A stretch of 64,000 nucleotides of DNA, from assembly GCF_006494365.1 (NCBI RefSeq), contig NZ_VHIP01000017.1, forward strand, positions 38,989-102,988, read 5' to 3'. The DNA comes from Aestuariibacter sp. GS-14 (GTDB lineage: Bacteria > Pseudomonadota > Gammaproteobacteria > Enterobacterales > Alteromonadaceae). The translations under genes were made by a program, and so were the position numbers. Positions within the stretch are counted from its first letter, which is position 1. Every line of letters begins with the position of its first letter. Positions 26,626 through 34,256 of the stretch are shown here, piece by piece. The notes beneath the pieces were generated by a model. The model had not been told where the DNA came from. It saw only the letters and a program-made list of their open reading frames with translations, and did no database searches.

Positions 26626-27759
26626 TTAAGCGTCTTTCGACAATGGAATAGCCATGACTTTGGCACCGGGACGAAGCTTGTGATAGCCCGCTACAATAAT
26701 CTGCTCACCTGCGGCCAAGCCGTTGCTTACCTGCCAGTTGCCGTCGAACGCTTGTAGTACGCCTATGCTGCGAAGCTCAGGGTTATCACCGTTCACAACC
26801 CACACTGATAAACTGCCGTCAGGTTGACGAATCGTGGCGCGCTGCGGTACTACCAACGCACTGGTGTCAGCTAAATGAATAATGGCACGCACATATAAAC
26901 CAGGTAACAGGATATTATCCGGATTGGGGAAGCGGGCGCGAATAGTAACCGAACCGGTAGACTCATTTACGATCACTTCTGAAAACTCAACGGTACCTTC
27001 AAGGCCCGCCAAAGACTGGTGTGATCCTGGAATGGATAACCCCACAGTTAAACTGCCTTTGTCACGCAGTGCCATTTGCAAACCGATGGCTTGCTCGCTG
27101 GATACCTGAACGTCAACATACACAGGATCAAGTTGGGTAATGGTGGCCAGTGGATCGGTTTGGTTTGCCGTTACCAGCGCGCCTTCAGTGTAGAAAGTAC
27201 GACTGATGCGGCCACTAATTGGCGCATACACCTTGGTGTAGTCCATATTCACTTCAGCCAGCGATACCTGCGCTTCAGCTACACTCACCGCAGCCATAGC
27301 CTGATCCAGTTGCGCCACAACGTCATCGTACTCCTGGCCACTGATCGCATTAATTTTCATCAGGTCTTTATAGCGGGCGGCTTTTGCTTTCAGTGTTTTT
27401 ACGTTTGCATTCGCCGAGGCTACATCCGCATTAGCACTGGCAAGCGCAGCTTTGTACTGTAAGTCGTCTATCTGGTATAGCTGCTGGCCTTTTTCAACCA
27501 CTGTACCCTGTTCAAACAGGCGCTTAGTGATAACACCGGTTACCTGGGGACGCACATGAGACTGGCGAAAAGCACTTACCCGACCAGGCAATTCAAGGGT
27601 GGTGGAGACAGTTTGCTGTTCAACAGTGACTACATTCACGGGCACACCCGATGGCGCCCTCTGGCCACCGGCAGCTTGTTGACCGGCAGATTCCTGAGAA
27701 CAGCCGGTAATAGCGATAACTGACACTGACAGTGCAGCGATAACAAATTTTTTGATCAT
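26626..27759 (-). CDS. acrA: RND efflux periplasmic adaptor (membrane fusion protein)
   Basis: A 377-residue lipoprotein adaptor. The signal ends in the lipobox AITGC, with Cys about residue 20. The hairpin/lipoyl portion is typical (RPQVTGVITKRLFEQGTVVE, and VYAPISGRISRTFYTEGALV), flanking a long coiled-coil hairpin of Ala-rich repeats (ASANADVASANANVKTLKAK). It bridges the AcrB-like pump to the outer membrane channel. It is the first gene of the operon, divergent from the TetR regulator. Confidence 0.94.
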   Translation of the reverse strand: MIKKFVIAALSVSVIAITGCSQESAGQQAAGGQRAPSGVPVNVVTVEQQTVSTTLELPGRVSAFRQSHVRPQVTGVITKRLFEQGTVVEKGQQLYQIDDLQYKAALASANADVASANANVKTLKAKAARYKDLMKINAISGQEYDDVVAQLDQAMAAVSVAEAQVSLAEVNMDYTKVYAPISGRISRTFYTEGALVTANQTDPLATITQLDPVYVDVQVSSEQAIGLQMALRDKGSLTVGLSIPGSHQSLAGLEGTVEFSEVIVNESTGSVTIRARFPNPDNILLPGLYVRAIIHLADTSALVVPQRATIRQPDGSLSVWVVNGDNPELRSIGVLQAFDGNWQVSNGLAAGEQIIVAGYHKLRPGAKVMAIPLSKDA

Positions 27760-27836
27760 AAAATTCTTTACTTAGTAAATTCCTGAGGACTGCTGAGACA
27801 GGAAAGCTGGACAATTAGGCAACTTAGATATAGTTT

Positions 27837-27860
27837 AAAATACATTCGTGTATGTATGTT
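27837..27860. promoter_or_regulatory. AcrR-type operator
   Basis: The 24-bp site, read on the minus strand, is ACATACAT-N5-GAATGTAT within its core. As I recall the Escherichia coli AcrR box, 17 of 24 positions match and both half-sites are conserved. It sits between acrA (start 27759) and the regulator gene (start 27886), where an autoregulating TetR-family repressor would bind. Confidence 0.75.
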
Positions 27861-27885
27861 GTCAATCAGACCAAAAAAGTCAAAA

Positions 27886-28494
27886 ATGCGACGAACTAAA
27901 GAAGAAGCCGAACAAACCCGTGCTGCTATCCTTGATGCCGCGGTAGATGTCTTTTCAACTCAAGGCGTTACCCGTGCCACACTGGAGCAAATTGCAAAAG
28001 CAGCCAATGTGACTCGCGGTGCCGTCTACTGGCATTTCAAAAACAAAACCGACATCTTTATGGCCCTTTACGATGAACTGCATAAGCCGTTCATACAAGA
28101 ACTGGTAGATGGGTTAGAGAAATCCTACGATGACCCGCTCCACCAGTTGGAAAAGGTGTGTTGCGACCTTACCATCCGGCTCGAAGAAGACCCACATTTA
28201 CAGCGCGTATTATCGCTGTTTCTGCTCAAATGCGACTACAGTGGAAGCCTGCAGGTTTGCCAGGAAAGGACTCGCATTGCAAAAGAAGAAAAACAGCAGG
28301 TTCTTGAAAAATTCTTTGCGAAAGCCCAGGCACAAGGCACCTTGTCAGCCGACTTAGATCCGAAGATTTTAACGACTGCCCTGAACTGCTTTTTCCGCGG
28401 TATTGTAGTGGAGTATCTGGAGAATCCTGGTGAGTTTTCACTTATTGAGATGGCACCAAAACTGTTTGGTGTGTTCTTCGGGAAGTGGCGCTAG
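27886..28494 (+). CDS. acrR: TetR-family repressor of the RND pump (AcrR/TtgR-like)
   Basis: A 202-residue TetR-family repressor. The N-terminus MRRTKEEAEQTRAAILDAA with ANVTRGAVYWHFKNKTD is the AcrR/TtgR DNA-binding domain. The C-terminal domain would bind pump substrates and release DNA. ATG at 27886 is preferred over ATG at 27856: the family N-terminus begins MxRRTKEEA, and the earlier ATG lies inside the operator sequence. It is divergent from acrAB and likely represses both. Confidence 0.92.
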   Translation: MRRTKEEAEQTRAAILDAAVDVFSTQGVTRATLEQIAKAANVTRGAVYWHFKNKTDIFMALYDELHKPFIQELVDGLEKSYDDPLHQLEKVCCDLTIRLEEDPHLQRVLSLFLLKCDYSGSLQVCQERTRIAKEEKQQVLEKFFAKAQAQGTLSADLDPKILTTALNCFFRGIVVEYLENPGEFSLIEMAPKLFGVFFGKWR

Positions 28495-28561
28495 TCCATA
28501 CATACGAAAACTCAGGGAAAGTCCCACTAGCCGTAGTCCAGGAAAGGCCAAACAGTGCTCC

Positions 28562-28662
28562 CGTCTTCCCGGAAAGTGCGAAGCACTTATCCGGGACCTC
28601 GGCCCCCATGTTGAAGCTAATCAACCTGTTTAAGTAGGTCCCGGCTCAAGGTCGGGAAGACG
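28562..28662. repeat. Inverted pair of REP-like palindromic units
   Basis: Unit A (28562-28599) starts CGTCTTCCCGGAAAGTGC and folds into a hairpin through GCACTTATCCGGGA. Unit B (28636-28662) on the opposite strand starts CGTCTTCCCGACC and ends CCGGGACCT. The shared ends CGTCTTCCCG and CCGGGACCT in opposite orientation resemble dispersed REP/BIME elements. Confidence 0.6.
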
Positions 28663-28670
28663 AAATTAGA

Positions 28671-28700
28671 AGGCCGGCAAGACGATATGATGGCCGGCCT
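28671..28700. repeat. Hairpin next to REP-like pair
   Basis: AGGCCGGC and GCCGGCCT form an 8-bp inverted repeat with a 14-base loop containing AAGACGATATGATG. It adjoins the REP-like pair and may belong to the same repeat cluster; no T-run follows. Confidence 0.5.
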
Positions 28701-28777
28701 CTCATAGAATAAATCGATTGTGATAAAACTGACGAGCGATAAACTATATTACTGCACAGGTAAAGGAATTCAGCCAC

Positions 28778-29101
28778 ATGCCAACAAATCAGTTTGCCAA
28801 CAGCCTGCATGATGTATTCAGCGGCTTGGGGCCTATACATTTAAAAAGGATGTTTGGCGGATATGGTGTGTTTTATCAGGGGAAGATGTTTGCATTGGTA
28901 GTCAGCGAGCAGCTTTATATCAAGGCCGATACACACATGCAGCAAGCACTCGCTGAGCGTGGGTATTCACCGTTTACCTATGTTAGACAAGGCAAAACAA
29001 TAGCATTGAGTTATATGGAAGCGCCGGAAGAGATATTTGAAGATCCCGATGAAGCCACTGAATGGGCCCGTCGGGCTAATGCAGCCGCACTTGCCAGTTG
29101 A
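28778..29101 (+). CDS. TfoX N-terminal domain protein
   Basis: A 107-residue protein covering only the TfoX/Sxy N-terminal domain (LHDVFSGLGPIHLKRMFGGYGVFYQGKMF, then LYIKAD and a C-terminal WARRANAA). Full-length Sxy/TfoX, the competence activator, has a second C-terminal domain that is absent here. Small TfoX_N proteins are widespread with unknown roles. It starts after the REP-like cluster with AAGGAATTC in front of the ATG region. It converges with the following gene with a 1-base gap. Confidence 0.85.
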   Translation: MPTNQFANSLHDVFSGLGPIHLKRMFGGYGVFYQGKMFALVVSEQLYIKADTHMQQALAERGYSPFTYVRQGKTIALSYMEAPEEIFEDPDEATEWARRANAAALAS

Positions 29102-29102
29102 G

Positions 29103-29552
29103 TTAAATGGATTCTGAGAAAAACGCCTCTACATCAGCTCTTTCACAACGATAACCATGTTCTGTTACCCAATCCATCGCCTCTTCCAGGGATTCAAAAA
29201 ATGCAATGGTAGCAGGCAAGTCTTTGTATATCCGTGTCATTTGCATTTTTGCCGTCGTTTTTACCTCGGATTTGCACATCACCACAGCAACATGCCGAAG
29301 TCCGGTCTGAATGGCTCTGGCAATTCGAACCTGTAAGTCGCGTTCAGCTTCGGGCACCAGTAAACTTTCACCCTGTAGCATAATAATGTCAGCCCATTTG
29401 GTGGCTTTCGTGGAATACACACTCTCACCGTAGCGCAGCCCAAACTGCACAATACACTCCAGATTCCAGGGACCGACTGCGTTGGTAAGCACCAGATCCT
29501 GAATCATCTTAAGGCTAAATTCACCATGCTGTTTATTTAAATACTTCGCCAC
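29103..29552 (-). CDS. Hypothetical STAS/SpoIIAA-like protein
   Basis: A 149-residue cytoplasmic protein of alternating alpha/beta character. Its layout (a first segment HGEFSLKMIQDLVLTNAVG, a central beta strand RHVAVVMCKSEV, and a terminal helix FESLEEAMDWVTEHGY) resembles SpoIIAA-like/STAS-fold proteins, but the match is only by pattern. The start is a GTG at 29552 with GAGGACTAGG upstream; an internal ATG at 29507 is the alternative. No operon partner is evident. Confidence 0.65.
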   Translation of the reverse strand: MAKYLNKQHGEFSLKMIQDLVLTNAVGPWNLECIVQFGLRYGESVYSTKATKWADIIMLQGESLLVPEAERDLQVRIARAIQTGLRHVAVVMCKSEVKTTAKMQMTRIYKDLPATIAFFESLEEAMDWVTEHGYRCERADVEAFFSESI

Positions 29553-29646
29553 ACCTAGTCCTCACTACACCGAGTTACCTAAGTGTAACAAAGAATGAGA
29601 CGAGGAAAGTATTATTGAGGGAATTTGAGTATAAAGTATAAACAAA

Positions 29647-29663
29647 CGGGGGCAATGCCCCCG
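29647..29663 (-). terminator. Intrinsic terminator of the CBS-domain gene
   Basis: CGGGGGC/GCCCCCG with loop AAT is followed on the minus strand by TTTGTTTATA. It sits 20 bases after the CBS gene stop. Confidence 0.75.
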
Positions 29664-29682
29664 AATATCCGTTTATTTAGTT

Positions 29683-30246
29683 TTAAGCTGCAATAATGTG
29701 AGATAAGGCTGCAAACGAAGGCTGGGATTGAATATCCAATGGAACACGCAAAATTCGGGCAATATCACTCACACTGATCACACCGCGAATTTCATGCTTC
29801 TTCTTGTCGATCACCAGGCAGTGCATTCTGCCGTTATCCTGCAGGGTATCTACCACATCCTTTACTGTCGCCACTTTCAGCTCATGATAATCAAAAGCCT
29901 GCAAAGCAGATTTGGGTTGCATCATATCAACAACCAGTAGTTCTGAGCGCGGCAACCCCAGTTGCACTACGCGTTGGAGAATTTTCTGTTCGGTAATATC
30001 CGCCAGCGTAACAATACCCACAAATTGCTCGTGTCTGTCTAAAACCAGTTTCATTTTTACGTGCGATTGACGCATCAGACGCTCAAGTTCAATGGCTCGT
30101 ACGTTGCCATCGATCACCAGTGGCTGCTGTTCATGAAAGTCGGTAAAAATGCTCAGTGCAGAAGACGATAATTTAACGTGTTCGTAAGCTTCAGGGTGAG
30201 CAAGAGTGTCAATAGCTTCAGTTTGGCAAAGTGTTAAACGATGCAT
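29683..30246 (-). CDS. Tandem CBS-domain protein
   Basis: A 187-residue protein made of two CBS domains. The first (about residues 30-85) has HVKMKLVLDRHEQFVGIVTLADI and the second (about 105-165) has MHCLVIDKKKHEIRGVISVSDIARIL. Paired CBS domains bind adenine nucleotides and act as energy sensors. No catalytic domain is attached. GAGGA precedes the ATG. Its partner protein is unknown. Confidence 0.85.
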   Translation of the reverse strand: MHRLTLCQTEAIDTLAHPEAYEHVKLSSSALSIFTDFHEQQPLVIDGNVRAIELERLMRQSHVKMKLVLDRHEQFVGIVTLADITEQKILQRVVQLGLPRSELLVVDMMQPKSALQAFDYHELKVATVKDVVDTLQDNGRMHCLVIDKKKHEIRGVISVSDIARILRVPLDIQSQPSFAALSHIIAA

Positions 30247-30303
30247 GAGTTAATCCTCGAAAAATTCAAAAAAGTTGGCGTTATACGCCGCATTGTCGAT
30301 TGA

Positions 30304-30612
30304 TTAACTTAAAACTGGAGGGGCTCTTATTGCATTACCGGCAGATAGTGAGGCTAGCTGTAAACCCATATCGTGGGCCAAAATTGCCAACACATACAGG
30401 TGTACCTGAGAAGGCAAGCGATAAACCACCGCATCAGGGCTATCGCCTTGCTGCTCAGATCCAATGGCTTCTTCTGCTTCAACGCTAACGGCTTCGAGCA
30501 GCACTTCATTAACGCTGCTCCATTGACCATAAATACCCGATGGCGCACCCACACTCATACCCGGCATACCCGCCAGGGCAGTCAGTGTTAGTATGAGTAA
30601 AAACGCTTTCAT
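30304..30612 (-). CDS. Small exported hypothetical protein
   Basis: A 102-residue frame with a plausible signal peptide (MKAFLLILTLTALAGMPGMSVGA). The mature part is acidic with no recognised domain. No strong ribosome-binding site is visible, so it is only moderately supported. It lies 58 bases upstream of, and on the same strand as, the CBS-domain gene. Confidence 0.45.
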   Translation of the reverse strand: MKAFLLILTLTALAGMPGMSVGAPSGIYGQWSSVNEVLLEAVSVEAEEAIGSEQQGDSPDAVVYRLPSQVHLYVLAILAHDMGLQLASLSAGNAIRAPPVLS

Positions 30613-30915
30613 CGAAGAGTACTATTAATGGTAGTTGTATAGCTTAGAGCTAAGATGCGCCTAATCAGTTCCCAAATATACTGCCTTGACGACCAACTGC
30701 ATAAAAAATTCGCCAGATTGCATTCGACTGAATATAGCCTGGTGACTTGGCCTATTTTTCAATACAAAAATGCAACCAAAGTACACGTTTCGTCCGTTTT
30801 TTTAGAATCTTTTACTCGAATTATTGTACTGTTTAAGCTGCAAAGAGTCCGATATTCTGCTTTCATAGCAATGATGTGATAACCCAATTTACGTTGTTTT
30901 GTTAAGGAATTTAAA
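30613..30915. other. Intergenic gap upstream of cytochrome b561 gene
   Basis: About 303 AT-rich bases between divergent genes. A 74-codon frame (30655-30879) has no family resemblance or good ribosome-binding site. I see no distinct operator; the promoter for the b561/YceI operon should lie here. Confidence 0.5.
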
Positions 30916-31452
30916 GTGACTACTCCCAAAAACTGGCCATTCTGGCTGATCGCAGTTCACTGGTTAACTGCACTGGTTGTAGCCGGTATGTTTGGCGTAG
31001 GGATATGGATGGTAGATTTAACCTACTACAGCGAATGGTACCGCACCGCACCCCATTGGCATAAAAGCGTAGGTATATTACTCGCAGCCGTCACCCTTGC
31101 CCGACTGTTCATGCGCTCACGCACTCAGCGTCCCGCCAGGCACGGTAACAAACTGGAACAATGGCTTTCCAGTGTGGGGCATCTGGCTATTTACATACTG
31201 TTGCTGGTGATTTTTGTAAGCGGTTATCTGATCTCAACAGCAGATGGGAGAAGTATTGAAGTATTTAATTGGTTCAGCGTACCCGGTGCAGGCGAGTTAT
31301 TCACCGACCAGTCTGATATTGCTGGCGAAGTGCACGAATACGCAGCGTTCGGGTTAATCGGTCTGGTTGTGATACACGCTCTTGCAGCGTTCAAACATCA
31401 TTTTATTAGTCGCGATGCGACCCTGTCGCAAATGACAGGCCGTCATCGGTAA
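30916..31452 (+). CDS. Cytochrome b561 family protein
   Basis: A 178-residue four-helix membrane cytochrome b. The haem-ligand His residues are visible: FWLIAVHWLTALVVAGM, PHWHKSVGILLAAV, and near the end EVHEYAAFGLIGLVVIHALAA followed by KHHF. It probably moves electrons between quinol and a periplasmic acceptor. GTG at 30916 has AAGGA 7 bases upstream. It precedes yceI, as in many Proteobacteria (yceJ-yceI). Confidence 0.92.
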   Translation: MTTPKNWPFWLIAVHWLTALVVAGMFGVGIWMVDLTYYSEWYRTAPHWHKSVGILLAAVTLARLFMRSRTQRPARHGNKLEQWLSSVGHLAIYILLLVIFVSGYLISTADGRSIEVFNWFSVPGAGELFTDQSDIAGEVHEYAAFGLIGLVVIHALAAFKHHFISRDATLSQMTGRHR

Positions 31453-31484
31453 ATCACACGTTATTTAATTTACAGGAGAGTGAA

Positions 31485-32051
31485 ATGAAAAAATTAGTTA
31501 TTGGTGCGTTATTAGGATTCTCGTCACTGGCTGCCAATGCCGCTGACTATGTGGTTGATACCAGCGGTGCCCATGCCTCTGTTAACTTTAAAATCCAGCA
31601 CCTGGGTTATTCATGGTTAACCGGGCGCTTTAATGATTTCAGCGGTAAGTTCAGCTACGACGCAGCGAATCCAACGGCAGCAAAAATTGAAGTTACCATT
31701 AAAACAGACAGTATCGATTCAAACCACGCTGAGCGCGACAAGCACTTGCGCGGCAGCGATTTTCTGTCGGTAAGCAAATACCCGGAAGCTAAGTTTGTAA
31801 GCACTAAAATTGAAGATTTAGGCAATGGCAAACTGAAAGTTCACGGTGACTTTACCTTACATGGCAAAACTAACGCCATTGTAATTGATGCGCAAAAAAT
31901 TGGTGAAGGTTCAGATCCATGGGGTGGCTACCGTGCTGGCTTCGCGGGCACGACTACCATTGCCATGAAAGACTATGGCATCGACTACAACCTTGGCCCG
32001 GCATCTACCCATGTAGAGCTGTCTTTACACGTTGAAGGCGTTAAGCAGTAA
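31485..32051 (+). CDS. yceI: YceI family periplasmic protein
   Basis: A 188-residue exported lipocalin-like YceI protein. The signal peptide ends near ANA-ADY and the mature part has VDTSGAHASVNFKIQHLGYSW, SIDSNHAERDKHLRGSDFLS and FTLHGKTNAIVI, all family hallmarks. YceI proteins bind long isoprenoid/quinone-type lipids in the periplasm. It is downstream of cytochrome b561 by 32 bases with AGGAGAG before the ATG. Confidence 0.93.
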   Translation: MKKLVIGALLGFSSLAANAADYVVDTSGAHASVNFKIQHLGYSWLTGRFNDFSGKFSYDAANPTAAKIEVTIKTDSIDSNHAERDKHLRGSDFLSVSKYPEAKFVSTKIEDLGNGKLKVHGDFTLHGKTNAIVIDAQKIGEGSDPWGGYRAGFAGTTTIAMKDYGIDYNLGPASTHVELSLHVEGVKQ

Positions 32052-32080
32052 TGCTAACGCGCGTTTTCAAGAACACGCTC

Positions 32081-32110
32081 AAGCCGGATGTTCGCATCCG
32101 GCTTTATTAT
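32081..32110. terminator. Strong intrinsic terminator after yceI
   Basis: AAGCCGGATG/CATCCGGCTT arms form a 10-bp perfect stem with a TTCG tetraloop, followed by TATTATTA. It sits between the converging yceI and VOC genes. Confidence 0.85.
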
Positions 32111-32113
32111 TAC

Positions 32114-32464
32114 TTAGCGGAGCCCGTTCAACTCGGTCATGTGCAGTAACTCATCGCCAGGCCCCCAGACATAAAATACCTTTCCCCACGACTCCTGTTG
32201 AATCTCAGATATTTTGGTTTTGTGCTCACTGTTATTACAGCGCTGAAATGCGTCTTCTATGTTATCTACGCAAATTTGTAGCATAAAGTTGTTGGCCAGT
32301 TCTGGCTGGTAAAAGCGTTGCAAAAAGAACGTACACTCGCCGTTTTCGCACAACGCCAGGTCGTCGGTAACATATTCCACCGAGAAACCGAGATCGCGGT
32401 AAAACGCTTTTGATATATCGTAGTCTTTGCTGGGGACAAAGGCTTTAATATCCAGAACAACCAT
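32114..32464 (-). CDS. VOC (glyoxalase/bleomycin resistance-like) protein
   Basis: A 116-residue single-domain VOC-fold protein. The pattern MVVLDIKAFVPSKDYDISKAFYRDLGF and later CENGECTFFLQRF, with the closing WGPGDELLHMTEL, fits glyoxalase/dioxygenase-superfamily proteins. The metal-ligand set is not obvious, so the enzyme activity cannot be assigned. Confidence 0.8.
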   Translation of the reverse strand: MVVLDIKAFVPSKDYDISKAFYRDLGFSVEYVTDDLALCENGECTFFLQRFYQPELANNFMLQICVDNIEDAFQRCNNSEHKTKISEIQQESWGKVFYVWGPGDELLHMTELNGLR

Positions 32465-32863
32465 ACTTGCTCCTTACTATGGGCTCACCACCTGACTGTG
32501 GTGACCTTCAGTGGCATTAATGAAAGGCCGGTTTTAACCCTAGTACTTTGGTATCGGCTTGTCATTATTTGCCCAAATTGAGAATTAATAAAGTGAAATA
32601 TACTTGCTAATTAATTGTTACAAAGCCGCTGCCAACACCCTGCTTTCGAGCGAAATAATCCAGTAAAAAGCCGCTGAAAGTCAGGGTAGTTCAACAGCCA
32701 AATTGTTAATAAACTTACAATAATTTAACGCAGATAAAATCCACTTTCAGGGTTCAATTTTCGCTCGATTCGCGTACACTGTAGCCAAGTAGTAATACTT
32801 CCCTGGATCAGCAGACAGGGCATAACTGAGCTGGCATACCTGAACTGTTAAAGGAGAACCGTT
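32465..32863. other. Intergenic gap upstream of deaminase gene
   Basis: About 400 AT-rich bases between divergent genes with no supported frame. It holds one copy of the AGTAGTA motif (32788-32794), 70 bases before the deaminase ATG, followed by ATACTTCC. A purine-responsive element was looked for and not recognised. Confidence 0.5.
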
Positions 32864-34222
32864 ATGCCTGCTACTCAGCGCATTTTTATTAAGAACCCTC
32901 TTTGTATTTTCACACCAGATACCGCACAGGCCCCTACAGGTCTGGTGATTGCCAATGGCATCATTGAATCATTGCTGTTTAACAATGACACGCCAAACAC
33001 CGCTTGCGACCAGGTATTTGACGCTACCGGACTGGTTATCCTTCCTGGTCTAATCAATACCCATCATCATTTTTATCAAACACTTACGCGGGCCTGGGCA
33101 CCGGTGGTGAATCAGCCATTATTCCCCTGGCTCAAAACCCTTTATCCGGTATGGGCCCGACTCACACCCGACGCACTGCATTTAGCCAGCCAGGTAGCCA
33201 TGGCGGAACTGTTACTATCGGGATGTACCACCGCAGCCGACCATCACTACCTGTTCCCTGAGGGCCTCAATGATGCCATTGATATTCAGGTAGATGTGGT
33301 AAAACAATTGGGTATGCGGGCCATGCTGACTCGCGGTTCAATGAGCCTCGGTGAGGCCGATGGCGGCCTGCCGCCACAGCATACGGTTCAATCCGGCGAA
33401 GCCATTTTGAAAGACAGCGAGCGCCTGATTAAGCAATACCACGAACGCGGCCCGAATGCGCAAATTCAGATAGCATTAGCCCCGTGTTCACCCTTCTCCG
33501 TCACACGGGAAATCATGCAGCAAAGCGCAGACATGGCCAAAGCCGAAGACGTGCGTCTGCACACGCATCTTGCTGAAACCCTCGACGAAGAAGCATTTTG
33601 TCTGAAGATGTTTGGCATGCGCACGGTAGATTATCTGGAAAGCGTAGGCTGGTTGAGTAACCGCACCTGGCTGGCTCACGGCATTCATTTTAACCCGGAT
33701 GAAATTCGCCGCTTAGGTGAAGCAGGTACCGGAATTTGTCATTGCCCGGTGTCAAATATGCGTTTAGCTTCAGGCATTTGCCCCACGCTGGATCTCATTG
33801 ACGCCGGTGCACCCATTGGCCTGGGGGTAGATGGGTCAGCGTCTAACGATGCCTCAAACCTCATGTACGAAGCGCGTCAGGCGTTATATTTACAGCGTTT
33901 AAAATATGGTGCTCAAGCCATTACCCCTGAAAAAGTGCTGGGTTGGGCAACGGCAGGCTCAGCCACCTTACTGGGCCGAAGCGATATAGGCCGCATTGCA
34001 GAAGGTATGGCAGCCGATTTAGCCTGTTTCCGACTGGACGAATTGCGCTTTAGCGGGGCACATGATCCTATTGCTGCATTGTTGCTATGCGGTGCAGAGC
34101 GCGCTGAACACGTTATGGTAAACGGCGTTTGGCGGGTAACGGATGGTTGTATAAACGGATTGGATTTACCCGATCTGATAGCACGGCACAAAGCCGCGGC
34201 CAGCGCACTGATAGCAGGCTAG
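32864..34222 (+). CDS. 8-oxoguanine deaminase / amidohydrolase
   Basis: A 452-residue amidohydrolase-superfamily enzyme. Family motifs include LPGLINTHHHFYQTLTRAW (metal His pair), LHTHLAETLDEEAFCLK, TWLAHGIHFN and GVDGSASNDASNLMYEARQ with the catalytic Asp. The NTHHHFYQTLTRA stretch is what I associate with 8-oxoguanine deaminases of the chlorohydrolase group rather than guanine deaminases. It would salvage or clear oxidised guanine bases. AAGGAGAACC precedes the ATG. Confidence 0.85.
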   Translation: MPATQRIFIKNPLCIFTPDTAQAPTGLVIANGIIESLLFNNDTPNTACDQVFDATGLVILPGLINTHHHFYQTLTRAWAPVVNQPLFPWLKTLYPVWARLTPDALHLASQVAMAELLLSGCTTAADHHYLFPEGLNDAIDIQVDVVKQLGMRAMLTRGSMSLGEADGGLPPQHTVQSGEAILKDSERLIKQYHERGPNAQIQIALAPCSPFSVTREIMQQSADMAKAEDVRLHTHLAETLDEEAFCLKMFGMRTVDYLESVGWLSNRTWLAHGIHFNPDEIRRLGEAGTGICHCPVSNMRLASGICPTLDLIDAGAPIGLGVDGSASNDASNLMYEARQALYLQRLKYGAQAITPEKVLGWATAGSATLLGRSDIGRIAEGMAADLACFRLDELRFSGAHDPIAALLLCGAERAEHVMVNGVWRVTDGCINGLDLPDLIARHKAAASALIAG

Positions 34223-34228
34223 CAAGAC

Positions 34229-34250
34229 AGCCCGGCGCGAGCCGGGCTTG
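34229..34250. terminator. Terminator between deaminase and ndh genes
   Basis: AGCCCGGC/GCCGGGCT arms with a GCGA loop, followed by TGTAGAG. The stem is bidirectional between convergent genes, with a weak U-tract. Confidence 0.75.
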
Positions 34251-34256
34251 TAGAGT

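Noticed and set aside
30655-30879. 74-codon frame upstream of the cytochrome b561 gene
   Set aside because: No ribosome-binding site, no recognisable domain, and it occupies the likely promoter region.
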